Source: Sinomicrobium soli
Lineage (GTDB): Bacteria > Bacteroidota > Bacteroidia > Flavobacteriales > Flavobacteriaceae
Assembly (NCBI RefSeq): GCF_003285545.1
Contig: NZ_QLNV01000021.1
Span: 1 to 64,000 of the forward strand
DNA length: 64,000 nt
Reading direction: 5' to 3'
Shown: one piece after another, positions 42,654 through 51,506 of the stretch
How the letters are laid out: every line of letters starts with the position of its first letter
Numbering within the stretch: position 1 is the stretch's first letter
Made by a program: the position numbers and the translations under genes
The notes under the pieces: generated by a model
Seen by the model: only the letters and a program-made list of their open reading frames with translations
The model's database searches: none
Told to the model about the DNA's origin: nothing

Positions 42654-43904
42654 TTGAAACACACAATAATCATAGGCGGGGGGATCAGCGGGTTGTGTAC
42701 GGCATACTATCTCGTAGAAGCCGGGCACCGGGTTACCGTAATAGACCGCGGGGATATTTCCGGCGGGGCCTCTTTTATCAATGCCGGGTACCTCACCCCC
42801 AGTCATTTTATATCCCTGGCGGCCCCGGGAATGGTTGCCAGGGGGCTTAAATGGATGTTCGACAGCCGTAGCCCGTTGTACATCAGGCCGAGATGGGATA
42901 TGGATTTTTTGCGCTGGGGACTGCTGTTCAGCAGGTCGGCCACCGCGAAAAAAGTGGAAGCTTCCATTCCCGTATTAAAAGCGCTTAACCTGAGAAGCCG
43001 TGAGCTGTATGAAGAACTGTACACCACGTCCGGTTTCGATTTTCAATACCACCGCGACGGAGTGCTCATGGTATATGCTACCGAAAAAGAAGGAAAAGAA
43101 GAGCTGAAGCTTGCCGAAAGGGCAGTACGGGAAGGGCTGGAAGTTAATAGCCTGGATGCGGGAGCACTCAAGGCACTGCAGCCTGTGTTCTCCGATAAGG
43201 CCCTTGGGGCCGTACACTACCTGTGCGACCGGCATATTACACCGAATGAGTTTATGGGAACCCTCCGGAAATGGCTGGAAGATAAGGGGGTAAGTTTTGT
43301 CCTGGGCCAGGAGGTAAAGGCCATAAGGGCCTCGGGTAACAGGATTACTGCAGTCCATACCACATCAGGCGGTTATACGGCGGAAAATGTGGTCCTGGCC
43401 GCAGGTAGCTGGACTTTTGAGCTGGCCCGGAAACTCCGCCTCTATATACCGGTGCAGGGAGGTAAGGGGTACAGTATGGACGTACGCCGTCCCACGGGGA
43501 TCTCCATACCGGCCATTCTTGCCGAAGCCAGGGTGGCGGTTACCCCCATGAACGGTTTTACCCGCTTTGCCGGAAGTATGGAATTTTCCGGAAATAACGA
43601 TATTATCAGGAAGGAAAGGGTACAGGCCATTGCCGATGCTGTCACACACTATTATAATGACATCGAAATATCGGAAGGGGAGAAATCACTTGCGACTTCC
43701 GGATTGCGCCCGGTATCCCCCGACGGGCTGCCCTATATCGGAAAGAGCAGGATCTATTCCAACCTGGTCGTAGCTACGGGGCACGCCATGATGGGGTTCA
43801 GTATGGGGCCCGTAACCGGGAAGCTGGTTGCCCAGGTGATCAACGGGGAGAAGACCGATATAGACCTGAAGCCATTGCGGCCCGAGCGGTTTCGTGGTTA
43901 TTGA
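42654..43904 (+). CDS. FAD-dependent cis-4-hydroxy-D-proline oxidase
   Basis: Predicted to oxidise cis-4-hydroxy-D-proline to 1-pyrroline-4-hydroxy-2-carboxylate, the second step. From the TTG at 42654 the protein has 416 residues and begins KHTIIIGGGISGLCTAYYLV, an FAD-binding GxGxxG fold (G8, G10, G13). A longer frame from 42591 overlaps the epimerase gene and adds nothing conserved. The DadA/DAO-type C-terminus includes SGLRPVSPDGLPYIGKS and TGHAMMGFSMGPVTGKL. A single-subunit oxidase or dehydrogenase fits better than the multi-subunit type because no partner subunits follow. It is the last gene of the four-gene operon, with a 22-bp gap after the epimerase. Confidence 0.9.
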   Translation: MKHTIIIGGGISGLCTAYYLVEAGHRVTVIDRGDISGGASFINAGYLTPSHFISLAAPGMVARGLKWMFDSRSPLYIRPRWDMDFLRWGLLFSRSATAKKVEASIPVLKALNLRSRELYEELYTTSGFDFQYHRDGVLMVYATEKEGKEELKLAERAVREGLEVNSLDAGALKALQPVFSDKALGAVHYLCDRHITPNEFMGTLRKWLEDKGVSFVLGQEVKAIRASGNRITAVHTTSGGYTAENVVLAAGSWTFELARKLRLYIPVQGGKGYSMDVRRPTGISIPAILAEARVAVTPMNGFTRFAGSMEFSGNNDIIRKERVQAIADAVTHYYNDIEISEGEKSLATSGLRPVSPDGLPYIGKSRIYSNLVVATGHAMMGFSMGPVTGKLVAQVINGEKTDIDLKPLRPERFRGY

Positions 43905-43988
43905 AGTATTGGGTTATTGGTTTTTTGGAGGGATGCCTGAATACTATCGTTGGTTTGCAAACGACGAAATGGTCGGGAGTCGGAAGTT

Positions 43989-44083
43989 GTCATCCAGACC
44001 GGAGGGAAGGATCTCTACCCACGAGCAAGGGAGCTTCAACAGCATAAAGGAAGCACCGGAGATTCCTCCTACGTCGGAATGAC
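43989..44083 (+). repeat. dispersed GTCAT-type intergenic repeat, copy 4
   Basis: Begins GTCATCCAGACCGGAGGG, contains GATCTCTACCC, GGGAGCTTCAACAGCATAAA and CACCGGAGATTCCTCC, and ends CGGAATGAC, which mirrors its start. Same order as copies 1-3 in a shorter form. Confidence 0.7.
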
Positions 44084-44091
44084 AGACTACG

Positions 44092-44123
44092 AACTAAGAA
44101 CTAAGAACTAAGAACTAAGAACT
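44092..44123. repeat. AACTAAG heptamer tandem repeat (4.6 units)
   Basis: Four perfect AACTAAG units and a partial fifth. A degenerate version follows repeat copy 3 at 31447-31485, so repeat and array seem to travel as one composite element. Confidence 0.85.
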
Positions 44124-44183
44124 GATTCCCCCAACAACAATCTTAAAATAACGTATTTTCCCTATTAATACTGTTAATACGGA

Positions 44184-44246
44184 TAATAAAGTACAGGTAT
44201 AGGGTAACATTTGCCAACAATGTTGCAGTAATTATTAATAGGTTTA
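44184..44246 (+). promoter_or_regulatory. shared direct-repeat operator and promoter C (peptidase operon)
   Basis: Half-sites TAATA at 44184 and TAACA at 44205 are 21 bp apart, and the -7-like TAGGTTTA (44239-44246) starts 34 bp after the second half-site. The distance from the second half-site to the ATG is 59 bp, exactly as at site B. A short inverted repeat AACATT/AATGTT (44206-44224) overlaps the second half-site. Confidence 0.75.
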
Positions 44247-44263
44247 TACCTTATTATACTGGT

Positions 44264-46507
44264 ATGAGAGACGCATTATTAAAAAGTGTTTTATTTACAT
44301 TTGTATTAAGCATATTCCAGGGGTACTCACAGGGTACGCCTGACGAATACCGGAGTGCCATAGCTGCCGATACGCTGTTTGCAAACAAGGTATACCGCGC
44401 TCCTTCGAAATTCTTCTGGCAGGGCGACAGCCTGTGCTGGTACAAAAACACCATCGGAAAGGGAGTGGAATATATTGTGGTGAACCCCGAAAAGGGAACC
44501 AGGGAGCCGGCGTTTGACCATCAGAAACTGGCGGTTTCCCTGGGAAGTGTCCTGGGAAAGGAAGTGGATGCCAGGAACGTCGGTATAGACGATTTGCATT
44601 TCCGGGAAAACGGTTTTTCCTTTAAAACGGACAGCCTTGAAATATTTTGCAGCTCCGGAAATTACGAACTGGAAATTGTGAAGCGCCCCGGTAACAAACA
44701 GCGGAAAAGGGGCTACTGGGGCGGTCGTTTTGATGAGACCGCAAACAAGCCGGTACAGTCTCCCGATAGCCTGTATGTGGCATTTATCAAAGATCACAAC
44801 CTGTATGTAAAGGAACGGGCTTCCGGTAAGGAAACCCGGCTGAGTTACGACGGGGCTCCCGGAAACTACTATTCGACCTATATGCAATGGTCGCCTGATG
44901 GCAGGTATATCATGGCCTATAAAGTACGCCCGGGCAGTGATCGCAAGATCCGTTTTGTACGTTCCAGTCCCAGGGACCGCTTGCAACCCGTACTGGAATC
45001 CCGGGATTACCTGAAACCCGGTGATGAACTGCCGTTCAGGAGCCCGCAGCTGTTTCACATCTCCACGGGAAAACATGTCGGGATCTCTACAGACCTGTTC
45101 CGCAGCCAGTACAGCCTTTCCGCATTCAGATGGAGAGACGACAGCAGTGCTTTTACCTTCGAATACAACCAGCGCGGGCACCAGGTATACCGGGTGCTGT
45201 CGGCAGATGCCGAAAGCGGGGAGGTAAGTGTTATTGTCGGGGAAACCAGTCCCACTTTTATAGATTACAGCGGTAAGAAATACCGTTACGATACCTCAGA
45301 CGGTAAAGAACTTATCTGGGCTTCCGAAAGAGACGGCTATAACCACCTGTATCTCTACGATGCCCGGTCGGGGAAGGTAAAGAACCGGATCACCCGGGGA
45401 GAGTGGCCGGTACGGGATGTCGTAAAGGTGGATGAAAAAAACAGGTATATTTATTTTACGGCCAGCGGTGTCGACAAAGGGCAGGACCCGTATCTGCTGC
45501 ACTATTTCCGCATCGGTTTTGACGGTTCCGGACTGTTGCGGTACACCCGGGAAAACGGTAACCACGAGGTGTTTTTTTCCGAAAACCACAAATATTATAT
45601 CGACCGGTATTCCCGTGTAGATGCCCCCCAGGTTACCGAGCTGAAACAAGCGGCAGGACAAAAGAAAATACTCACCCTGGAAAAAGCCGATATTACAGAC
45701 CTGCTGGCTACCGGGTGGAAAATGCCGGAAGTATTTCACAGCAAGGGAAGGGACGGGAAAACCGATATCTGGGGTATTGTAGTACGTCCCACAAACTTTG
45801 ATCCGGAAAAAAAATATCCCGTTATAGAATACATATATGCGGGGCCTCACAATTCCTTTGTTCCCAAAAGTTTCAGGTCGTTCTATTCGGGGATGAGCAG
45901 CCTTGCGGAACTCGGGTTTGTCGTGGTCCAGATAGATGGTATGGGTACTTCGAACCGTTCCAAGGCCTTTCACGATGTGTGCTGGAAAAACCTGAAAGAC
46001 GCGGGTTTTCCCGACCGCATGTTATGGATCAAAGCTCTGGCCCGGAAATATGCTTATATCGATGCAGACCGGGTCGGGATCCACGGCACTTCCGCCGGCG
46101 GGCAGAATGCCGGGGCAGCCGTGGTGTTTCACTCTGACTTTTATAAGGCGGCCGTAGCTTCCTGCGGATGCCATGACAACCGTATGGACAAGATATGGTG
46201 GAACGAACAGTGGATGGGGTATCCCGTAGGGCCGCATTACGCCGCCTGCTCCAATGTGGAAAATGCCGCCGGAATGAACGGTAAATTGCTGCTTATTGTC
46301 GGGGAAGTGGACGACAATGTCGATCCGGCCACCACCATGCAGTTTGCCGATGCCCTGATCCGGGAAGACAAGGATTTCGAACTGGTAGTCATTCCCGGAA
46401 TGGGCCACTCGTCAGGAGGGGATTACGGAGAGCGCAAGCGGCGCGATTTCTTTGTAAAAAGCCTGATGGACAAAGACCCCCCGGTCTGGGACGAAGTGTA
46501 CCGGTAA
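44264..46507 (+). CDS. DPP-IV-like S9 serine peptidase, exported
   Basis: A 747-residue S9-family peptidase; such enzymes release dipeptides ending in proline (and often hydroxyproline) from peptide N-termini. It has a signal peptide (KSVLFTFVLSIFQGYSQ), an N-terminal beta-propeller (DPPIV_N, about residues 60-480) and a C-terminal alpha/beta-hydrolase. The triad is S610 in HGTSAGGQ, D683 in GEVDDNV and H715 in GMGHSS. The loop around the nucleophile is GTSAGG rather than the common GWSYGG, so substrate choice may differ. It opens an operon under operator C. In this locus it would trim hydroxyproline-rich peptides in the periplasm or at the surface. Confidence 0.92.
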   Translation: MRDALLKSVLFTFVLSIFQGYSQGTPDEYRSAIAADTLFANKVYRAPSKFFWQGDSLCWYKNTIGKGVEYIVVNPEKGTREPAFDHQKLAVSLGSVLGKEVDARNVGIDDLHFRENGFSFKTDSLEIFCSSGNYELEIVKRPGNKQRKRGYWGGRFDETANKPVQSPDSLYVAFIKDHNLYVKERASGKETRLSYDGAPGNYYSTYMQWSPDGRYIMAYKVRPGSDRKIRFVRSSPRDRLQPVLESRDYLKPGDELPFRSPQLFHISTGKHVGISTDLFRSQYSLSAFRWRDDSSAFTFEYNQRGHQVYRVLSADAESGEVSVIVGETSPTFIDYSGKKYRYDTSDGKELIWASERDGYNHLYLYDARSGKVKNRITRGEWPVRDVVKVDEKNRYIYFTASGVDKGQDPYLLHYFRIGFDGSGLLRYTRENGNHEVFFSENHKYYIDRYSRVDAPQVTELKQAAGQKKILTLEKADITDLLATGWKMPEVFHSKGRDGKTDIWGIVVRPTNFDPEKKYPVIEYIYAGPHNSFVPKSFRSFYSGMSSLAELGFVVVQIDGMGTSNRSKAFHDVCWKNLKDAGFPDRMLWIKALARKYAYIDADRVGIHGTSAGGQNAGAAVVFHSDFYKAAVASCGCHDNRMDKIWWNEQWMGYPVGPHYAACSNVENAAGMNGKLLLIVGEVDDNVDPATTMQFADALIREDKDFELVVIPGMGHSSGGDYGERKRRDFFVKSLMDKDPPVWDEVYR

Positions 46508-46567
46508 CGTTCCGTACAAACCGGCAACCAGCAATTTGGAAAAAACACATAAAAGAACCTATAAAAA

Positions 46568-49500
46568 ATGATCTTACAGAAAATTACAGGAACACTGCTT
46601 ACCGGATTTTGCCTGGCCGTAGTATGGACGGGGCAGGTGTGGGCACAGGGCGACCAGATACTGGACGGGATCGGGGAGACGGGACTGATAGCCCGTTATG
46701 TATTTGACGGTGATGCCAGGGACTGGTCGCGGAATAACCTGCATGCCGGTATTCACGGGTCTGACGTGAAATTCATCAAGGACAGCCGCTTTGGAGAGGT
46801 GCTATCCCTTTCCGGCAGCGATGATGCCTTTATCACCCTTCCGGGAGAAGCCCTCGGCGGGATCGAATCGCTGAGTGTAACCGGGTGGATATACCTCCGT
46901 TCCGATCGGAAAGGACAGTGTTTTTTTGAGTTCGGGACCGGTAGCGGCACGTATCTTTCCCTGGCGCCTGCAGGTATGGGTAACGTTCCGGAATGTGTCG
47001 CTGCGATAACAGAAAACGGAAAACCCGCCGTCCGGACCGTTGCCCCGGTACCGGCCCGGAATAAATGGGTGCATGTGGCAGTGGTGATGGATGTTCCTTC
47101 CGGGTCGATGCGTTTGTATCTCGACGGGAAAAAGGCGGACGAAACAGGTAATATGGCATTTGTACCGGATGAGTACGATACCCTGTTTATAGGAAAGGGC
47201 AGGAATGCGGGAGATCCCGGGCTGGATGCTGCGGTACACGATTTTCGTCTTTACCGTGTCCCCCTGCAGGACAGGCAGGTAGCCCGTATTTATTTCAATG
47301 CACTGAAAAATGTGCGCCAGGACCTGGTAAAGATGGGGAAAGCAGAAGACGACCTGCAAAAGTTTGATGCCGGGACACCACAGTTGTATAACCGTTACCT
47401 CGTGGAGGTGGCCGGTATTGAGGCGGAAACCCGGACAGGGCATTTGCCGCGGCTGCCCCGGTATGTTCCCGGAACTTATGAAAAAGGGATGAGTGGCCCT
47501 GATGTACGGGTGATATGGCCGGCCCCCGCAGATAACAGCGATGTGCTGCAACCGGGGCAGTATACGGTTACCGGCAGGGTGCCGGGCACCGGTTTCCGGC
47601 CCGGGGCCGTGGTCACGGTAAAAGCCGGTAACCTGCCGGAACCGCCGGAGATCGGGCTGCAACCTTTTGCGCTGGACCAGGTAAGCCTGGACCCCGATAC
47701 ACAGGGAAACAGCACCCGGTTCATCGAAAACAGGGACAAGTTTATCCGTACCCTGGCAGAAACCGATCCGGATTCCTTCCTCTATATGTTCCGCAATGCC
47801 TTCGGACAGGAGCAGCCCGAAGGGGCCAAACCGCTGGGGGTGTGGGACAGCCAGGAAACCAAACTCAGGGGGCACGCCACGGGGCATTATCTCACGGCCA
47901 TTGCCCAGGCCTATGCGGGTACCGGTCATGACCCGGCGCTGCGCGAGAAATTCAGGCAGAAGATGGACTATATGGTAGAGGAGCTGTATGCCCTGGCCCG
48001 GTTGTCGGGAAGTCCCGGAAGGGAAGGGCAGGATTATGTGTCCGATCCTACGGCAGTACCTCCCGGCCCCGGAAAGGAAGATTACGATTCCGATCTCAGT
48101 GAAAGCGGTATACGTACCGATTACCGGAACTGGGGAAAAGGGTATATCAGTGCCTATCCCCCGGACCAGTTTATCATGCTGGAAAAGGGGGCGACTTATG
48201 GCGGGCAGGCCAGCCAGGTGTGGGCGCCCTATTACACCCTCCACAAGATCCTGGCAGGGCTTATGGATATCTATGAAGTGAGCGGTAATAAAAAAGCCCT
48301 TGATATTGCTTCCGGAATGAGCGATTGGGTCTATGCCCGGCTCAGCCGCCTGGAAGAAGAGACCCTGATCAAAATGTGGAACACTTATATCGCGGGAGAG
48401 TTCGGGGGGATGAACGAAGCGATGGCACGCCTGTACCGGCTTACCGGGGAAGAGCGTTATCTCAGGGCAGCACGGCTTTTTGATAATATCGATATGTTTT
48501 TCGGCGATGCCGGACATTCGCACGGACTGGCCGGAAATGTGGATACTTTCCGGGGGCTGCATGCCAATCAGCACATCCCCCAGATCGTCGGGGCCCTCGA
48601 GATCTACCGGGATTCCGATATGGCGGAGTACTATCGCGTGGCCGATAATTTCTGGAACAAGGCCACCGGCGATTATATGTATAGCATAGGCGGGGTAGCT
48701 GGGGCCCGGAACCCGGCCAATGCCGAGTGTTTTATCAGTGAGCCCGCTACCCTGTATGAAAACGGTTTCTCCGCCGGCGGGCAGAACGAGACCTGTGCCA
48801 CTTACAATATGCTGAAACTGTCCAGGAACCTCTTCCTGTTCGACCAACGTGCGGAACTGATGGATTATTACGAACGCGGACTCTATAACCATATTCTGGC
48901 CTCTGTGGCCGAAGACAGTCCGGCCAATACCTATCACGTACCGCTGAGGCCCGGATCGGTCAAGCATTTCGGAAATCCGCATATGACCGGTTTTACCTGC
49001 TGTAACGGCACTGCCATAGAAAGCAGTACCAAACTGCAGAATTCCATTTATTTTAAAAGCAGGGACAACAGTGCCCTGTACGTAAATCTCTATATCCCGT
49101 CTACGCTGAAGTGGAACGACCGCAATATCACGGTTGAACAGGCCACCGGTTTCCCCCGGGAAGATCATACCCTGCTTACCATAAGGGGAGAAGGGAAATT
49201 CGACCTGAAGGTGCGCGTACCGCAATGGGCCACCAAAGGTTTTTTTGTAAAGATCAACGGCCGGGAGGAAAAGGTTGAGGCCGTACCGGGAAGCTACCTC
49301 ACCATAAGCCGCAACTGGAAGGACGGCGATACCGTGGCCCTGCAAATGCCTTTTGCCTTTCGCCTGGAACCGGTGATGGACCAGCAAAATATTGCCAGCC
49401 TTTTCTATGGCCCGGTATTGCTGGCGGCACAGGAAAAGGAACCCCGGAAAGAGTGGCGAAAGGTGAGCCTGGATGCCGGTGACATCGGGAAATCGATAGA

Positions 49501-49606
49501 AGGGAACCCGGCTGCGTTGGAATTTACCATAGACGGCATACTTTTCAAGCCCTTCTATGACACTTACGGGCGCCATTCGGTATACCTGAATGTCGGCCTG
49601 GAGTAG
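46568..49606 (+). CDS. LamG-Big_4-GH127/GH146 beta-L-arabinofuranosidase
   Basis: A 1012-residue exported enzyme predicted to cut beta-L-arabinofuranosides. Order: signal peptide (LLTGFCLAVVWTGQVWAQ), a LamG/concanavalin-like domain (about 35-225, ARYVFDGDARDWSRNNLHAG), an Ig-like Big_4 domain (about 300-355, VRVIWPAPADNSDVLQPGQY) and an (alpha/alpha)6 catalytic domain (about 365-1010, LRGHATGHYLTAIAQAYAG). The zinc-cysteine site of GH127 is intact: E741 and C743 in NETCATYN and C811-C812 in FTCCNGTAIE, corresponding to Glu338, Cys340, Cys417 and Cys418 of the Bifidobacterium enzyme HypBA1. Beta-L-arabinofuranose occurs linked to hydroxyproline in plant extensins. It lies 60 bp after the peptidase gene. 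The exact split between GH127 and GH146 cannot be decided here. Confidence 0.92.
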   Translation: MILQKITGTLLTGFCLAVVWTGQVWAQGDQILDGIGETGLIARYVFDGDARDWSRNNLHAGIHGSDVKFIKDSRFGEVLSLSGSDDAFITLPGEALGGIESLSVTGWIYLRSDRKGQCFFEFGTGSGTYLSLAPAGMGNVPECVAAITENGKPAVRTVAPVPARNKWVHVAVVMDVPSGSMRLYLDGKKADETGNMAFVPDEYDTLFIGKGRNAGDPGLDAAVHDFRLYRVPLQDRQVARIYFNALKNVRQDLVKMGKAEDDLQKFDAGTPQLYNRYLVEVAGIEAETRTGHLPRLPRYVPGTYEKGMSGPDVRVIWPAPADNSDVLQPGQYTVTGRVPGTGFRPGAVVTVKAGNLPEPPEIGLQPFALDQVSLDPDTQGNSTRFIENRDKFIRTLAETDPDSFLYMFRNAFGQEQPEGAKPLGVWDSQETKLRGHATGHYLTAIAQAYAGTGHDPALREKFRQKMDYMVEELYALARLSGSPGREGQDYVSDPTAVPPGPGKEDYDSDLSESGIRTDYRNWGKGYISAYPPDQFIMLEKGATYGGQASQVWAPYYTLHKILAGLMDIYEVSGNKKALDIASGMSDWVYARLSRLEEETLIKMWNTYIAGEFGGMNEAMARLYRLTGEERYLRAARLFDNIDMFFGDAGHSHGLAGNVDTFRGLHANQHIPQIVGALEIYRDSDMAEYYRVADNFWNKATGDYMYSIGGVAGARNPANAECFISEPATLYENGFSAGGQNETCATYNMLKLSRNLFLFDQRAELMDYYERGLYNHILASVAEDSPANTYHVPLRPGSVKHFGNPHMTGFTCCNGTAIESSTKLQNSIYFKSRDNSALYVNLYIPSTLKWNDRNITVEQATGFPREDHTLLTIRGEGKFDLKVRVPQWATKGFFVKINGREEKVEAVPGSYLTISRNWKDGDTVALQMPFAFRLEPVMDQQNIASLFYGPVLLAAQEKEPRKEWRKVSLDAGDIGKSIEGNPAALEFTIDGILFKPFYDTYGRHSVYLNVGLE

Positions 49607-49767
49607 GGGAAGCCCGAAGTACAAAGTAGAGCATCCCCTCCGTGAATCTCTGAGGTGCTCTGTGCTTCTTTGTGGAATAACCGGTAAGGAGAGTTATGAG
49701 TTGAGAGTTATGAGTTCTGTCCAAACCTGTAACCTGCAACAAACAGTTTAATATAAATCAATTTCGA

Positions 49768-51459
49768 ATGAAACTACTAAATACCCTTATATTCCTCGTA
49801 TCGGTCTGTGGTATCGCACAGGCCGGGGAGCTTACTGATGTGGTCAGTACCTACCAGGCCGATAAGCAATCGCTTCGAAGTACCTATACCATCAGGGAAT
49901 CCGAAGAGTACTACCGGCGGTTCGGTACTTTTTACACCGGCTGGGAGAAAAAGCTGGGCCAACTGGATTTCAATACTCTTGACCAGGAAGGAAAGGCTGA
50001 TTATATCATGTTGTCCAATCTTATCGCCAGGGAACACTATCAATTACAACAACAGTATAAGGCCTTTAAGGAAGTTGCCCATGTAACCGGATTTGCAGGG
50101 GATATCTACGCCTTCGTCAAAGAACGCCGCCGCGGGGCTAAGCCCGACGCACCGGAACTTGCCAGGGCCTTTACACAGGTCTCCGAAAAGATCCGGGAAC
50201 AAATGGAAGTGCTGAAGGGGCAGCCCTTTGCCGACTGGGTACAGGCGGATAAGGCTGCGGCAGTGGTGACCTCACTGAGCAAGCCCTTGAAGGAGGCTTA
50301 CGCATTCTATTACGGTTACGACCCCGATTTTACATGGTGGATGGAAGGGCCCTATAAAAAACTTGCTGCTGCACTGGGAGAATACCGGGAGTTCCTCTTT
50401 ACCAATTACTCCGACCAGAGTACTAAGGACGATGGCAGCGGTATTATCGGTAAACCGGCAGGAAGGGACGGACTGATGAAGGAACTGGAATTCGAATTTA
50501 TTCCTTACACCCCCGAAGCACTTATAGCTGCTGCCCGAAAGCAGTTCGACTGGTGCAAGGAAGAAATGATACGGGCCTCTCGGGAACTGGGATATGGCGA
50601 CGACTGGAAAGCGGCCCTGGAGCATGTCAAGGAAACGTATGTGCCTGCCGGGGAACAGCCGGAAGCCATTTATGAGCTGTACAGGCAATCTGTGGATTTT
50701 ATCCGGAAACGCGACCTGATCACCCTGCCCGAACTCGCCGAAGAGACCTGGGGAATGATCATGATGACCCCCGAAAGGCAAAAGGTTAACCCTTTTTTTA
50801 CAGGGGGGTGGGAAATAAGTATTTCGTATCCTACTACCGGAATGTCGCAGGAAGACAAGCTGATGAGCATGCGCGGGAACAATCCTAATTTTTCCAGGGC
50901 TACCGTACAGCACGAATTACTGCCCGGCCATAACCTTCAGTTTTTTATGAATGCCCGTCACAAGACCTATCGCAGGGCGTTCGATACGCCTTTCTGGATG
51001 GAGGGATGGGCCCTGTACTGGGAGATTATTTTGTGGAACAAGGGATTTCCCCAAACTCCGGAACAGAAAATGGGAATGTTGTTCTGGCGTATCCACCGCT
51101 GTGCCCGTATTATCTTTTCACTCAAATACCATCTGGGCGAAATGACCCCGCAGGAATGTATAGACATGCTCGTAGACGAGGTGGGCCATGAGTACGCCAA
51201 TGCCGAAGCAGAAGTAAGACGATCCTTTGCCACTACTTATACGCCGCCCCTTTACCAGGTAGCCTATATGATAGGCGGATTGCAGTTTTATGCCCTGCGT
51301 AACGAACTGCTGGAAAAGGGATGGACCGAAAAACAGTTTCACGACAGGGTGATGAAGGAAAATTTCATGCCCGTTGAGATCCTCAGGGCAGTACTCACCG
51401 AACAGCCGTTAAAACAGAATTTTAAAACCCGGTGGAAGTTCTCGACAGAGTTTGAGTAA
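49768..51459 (+). CDS. DUF885 metallopeptidase-like protein, exported
   Basis: A 563-residue protein with a signal peptide (LLNTLIFLVSVCGIAQA) and a DUF885 domain over most of its length. The zinc-peptidase-like motif is HELLPGH (H382, E383, H388), followed by EGWALYWE with E412 as likely third ligand. DUF885 proteins are thought to be metal carboxypeptidases or dipeptidases but few have been tested. It sits 161 bp after the arabinofuranosidase gene in the same direction, with only GAGTTATGAGTT-type repeats between. Given its neighbours it probably acts on proline- or hydroxyproline-containing peptides; this is inference. Confidence 0.88.
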   Translation: MKLLNTLIFLVSVCGIAQAGELTDVVSTYQADKQSLRSTYTIRESEEYYRRFGTFYTGWEKKLGQLDFNTLDQEGKADYIMLSNLIAREHYQLQQQYKAFKEVAHVTGFAGDIYAFVKERRRGAKPDAPELARAFTQVSEKIREQMEVLKGQPFADWVQADKAAAVVTSLSKPLKEAYAFYYGYDPDFTWWMEGPYKKLAAALGEYREFLFTNYSDQSTKDDGSGIIGKPAGRDGLMKELEFEFIPYTPEALIAAARKQFDWCKEEMIRASRELGYGDDWKAALEHVKETYVPAGEQPEAIYELYRQSVDFIRKRDLITLPELAEETWGMIMMTPERQKVNPFFTGGWEISISYPTTGMSQEDKLMSMRGNNPNFSRATVQHELLPGHNLQFFMNARHKTYRRAFDTPFWMEGWALYWEIILWNKGFPQTPEQKMGMLFWRIHRCARIIFSLKYHLGEMTPQECIDMLVDEVGHEYANAEAEVRRSFATTYTPPLYQVAYMIGGLQFYALRNELLEKGWTEKQFHDRVMKENFMPVEILRAVLTEQPLKQNFKTRWKFSTEFE

Positions 51460-51506
51460 ACGGGAAGCCTGGAAAATGCCTGCATTGACCATTAAGGAAA
51501 ATTTTT

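Larger units (their letters stand above)
43905..44263. other. intergenic region between the hydroxyproline and peptidase operons
   Basis: 359 bp without a gene. It holds, in order, a GGGTTATTGG stretch, dispersed repeat copy 4 (43989-44083), the AACTAAG array (44092-44123) and operator/promoter C (44184-44246). The repeat probably ends the upstream operon. Confidence 0.65.

Noticed and set aside
33114-43904. Collagen or gelatin as the main substrate of the locus
   Set aside because: Collagen is also rich in hydroxyproline, but its glycans are on hydroxylysine and carry galactose and glucose. The beta-L-arabinofuranosidase argues for plant or algal glycoproteins. Collagen use is not excluded as a secondary role.
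43894-44082. A 62-codon open frame after the FAD oxidase gene
   Set aside because: It is made of the end of the oxidase gene and dispersed repeat copy 4.
46802-49624. A 940-codon open frame on the minus strand opposite the arabinofuranosidase gene
   Set aside because: It is fully antisense to a gene with clear domains and motifs; the translated sequence has no domain, signal or family resemblance. The length is an effect of codon usage that avoids stops on the other strand.
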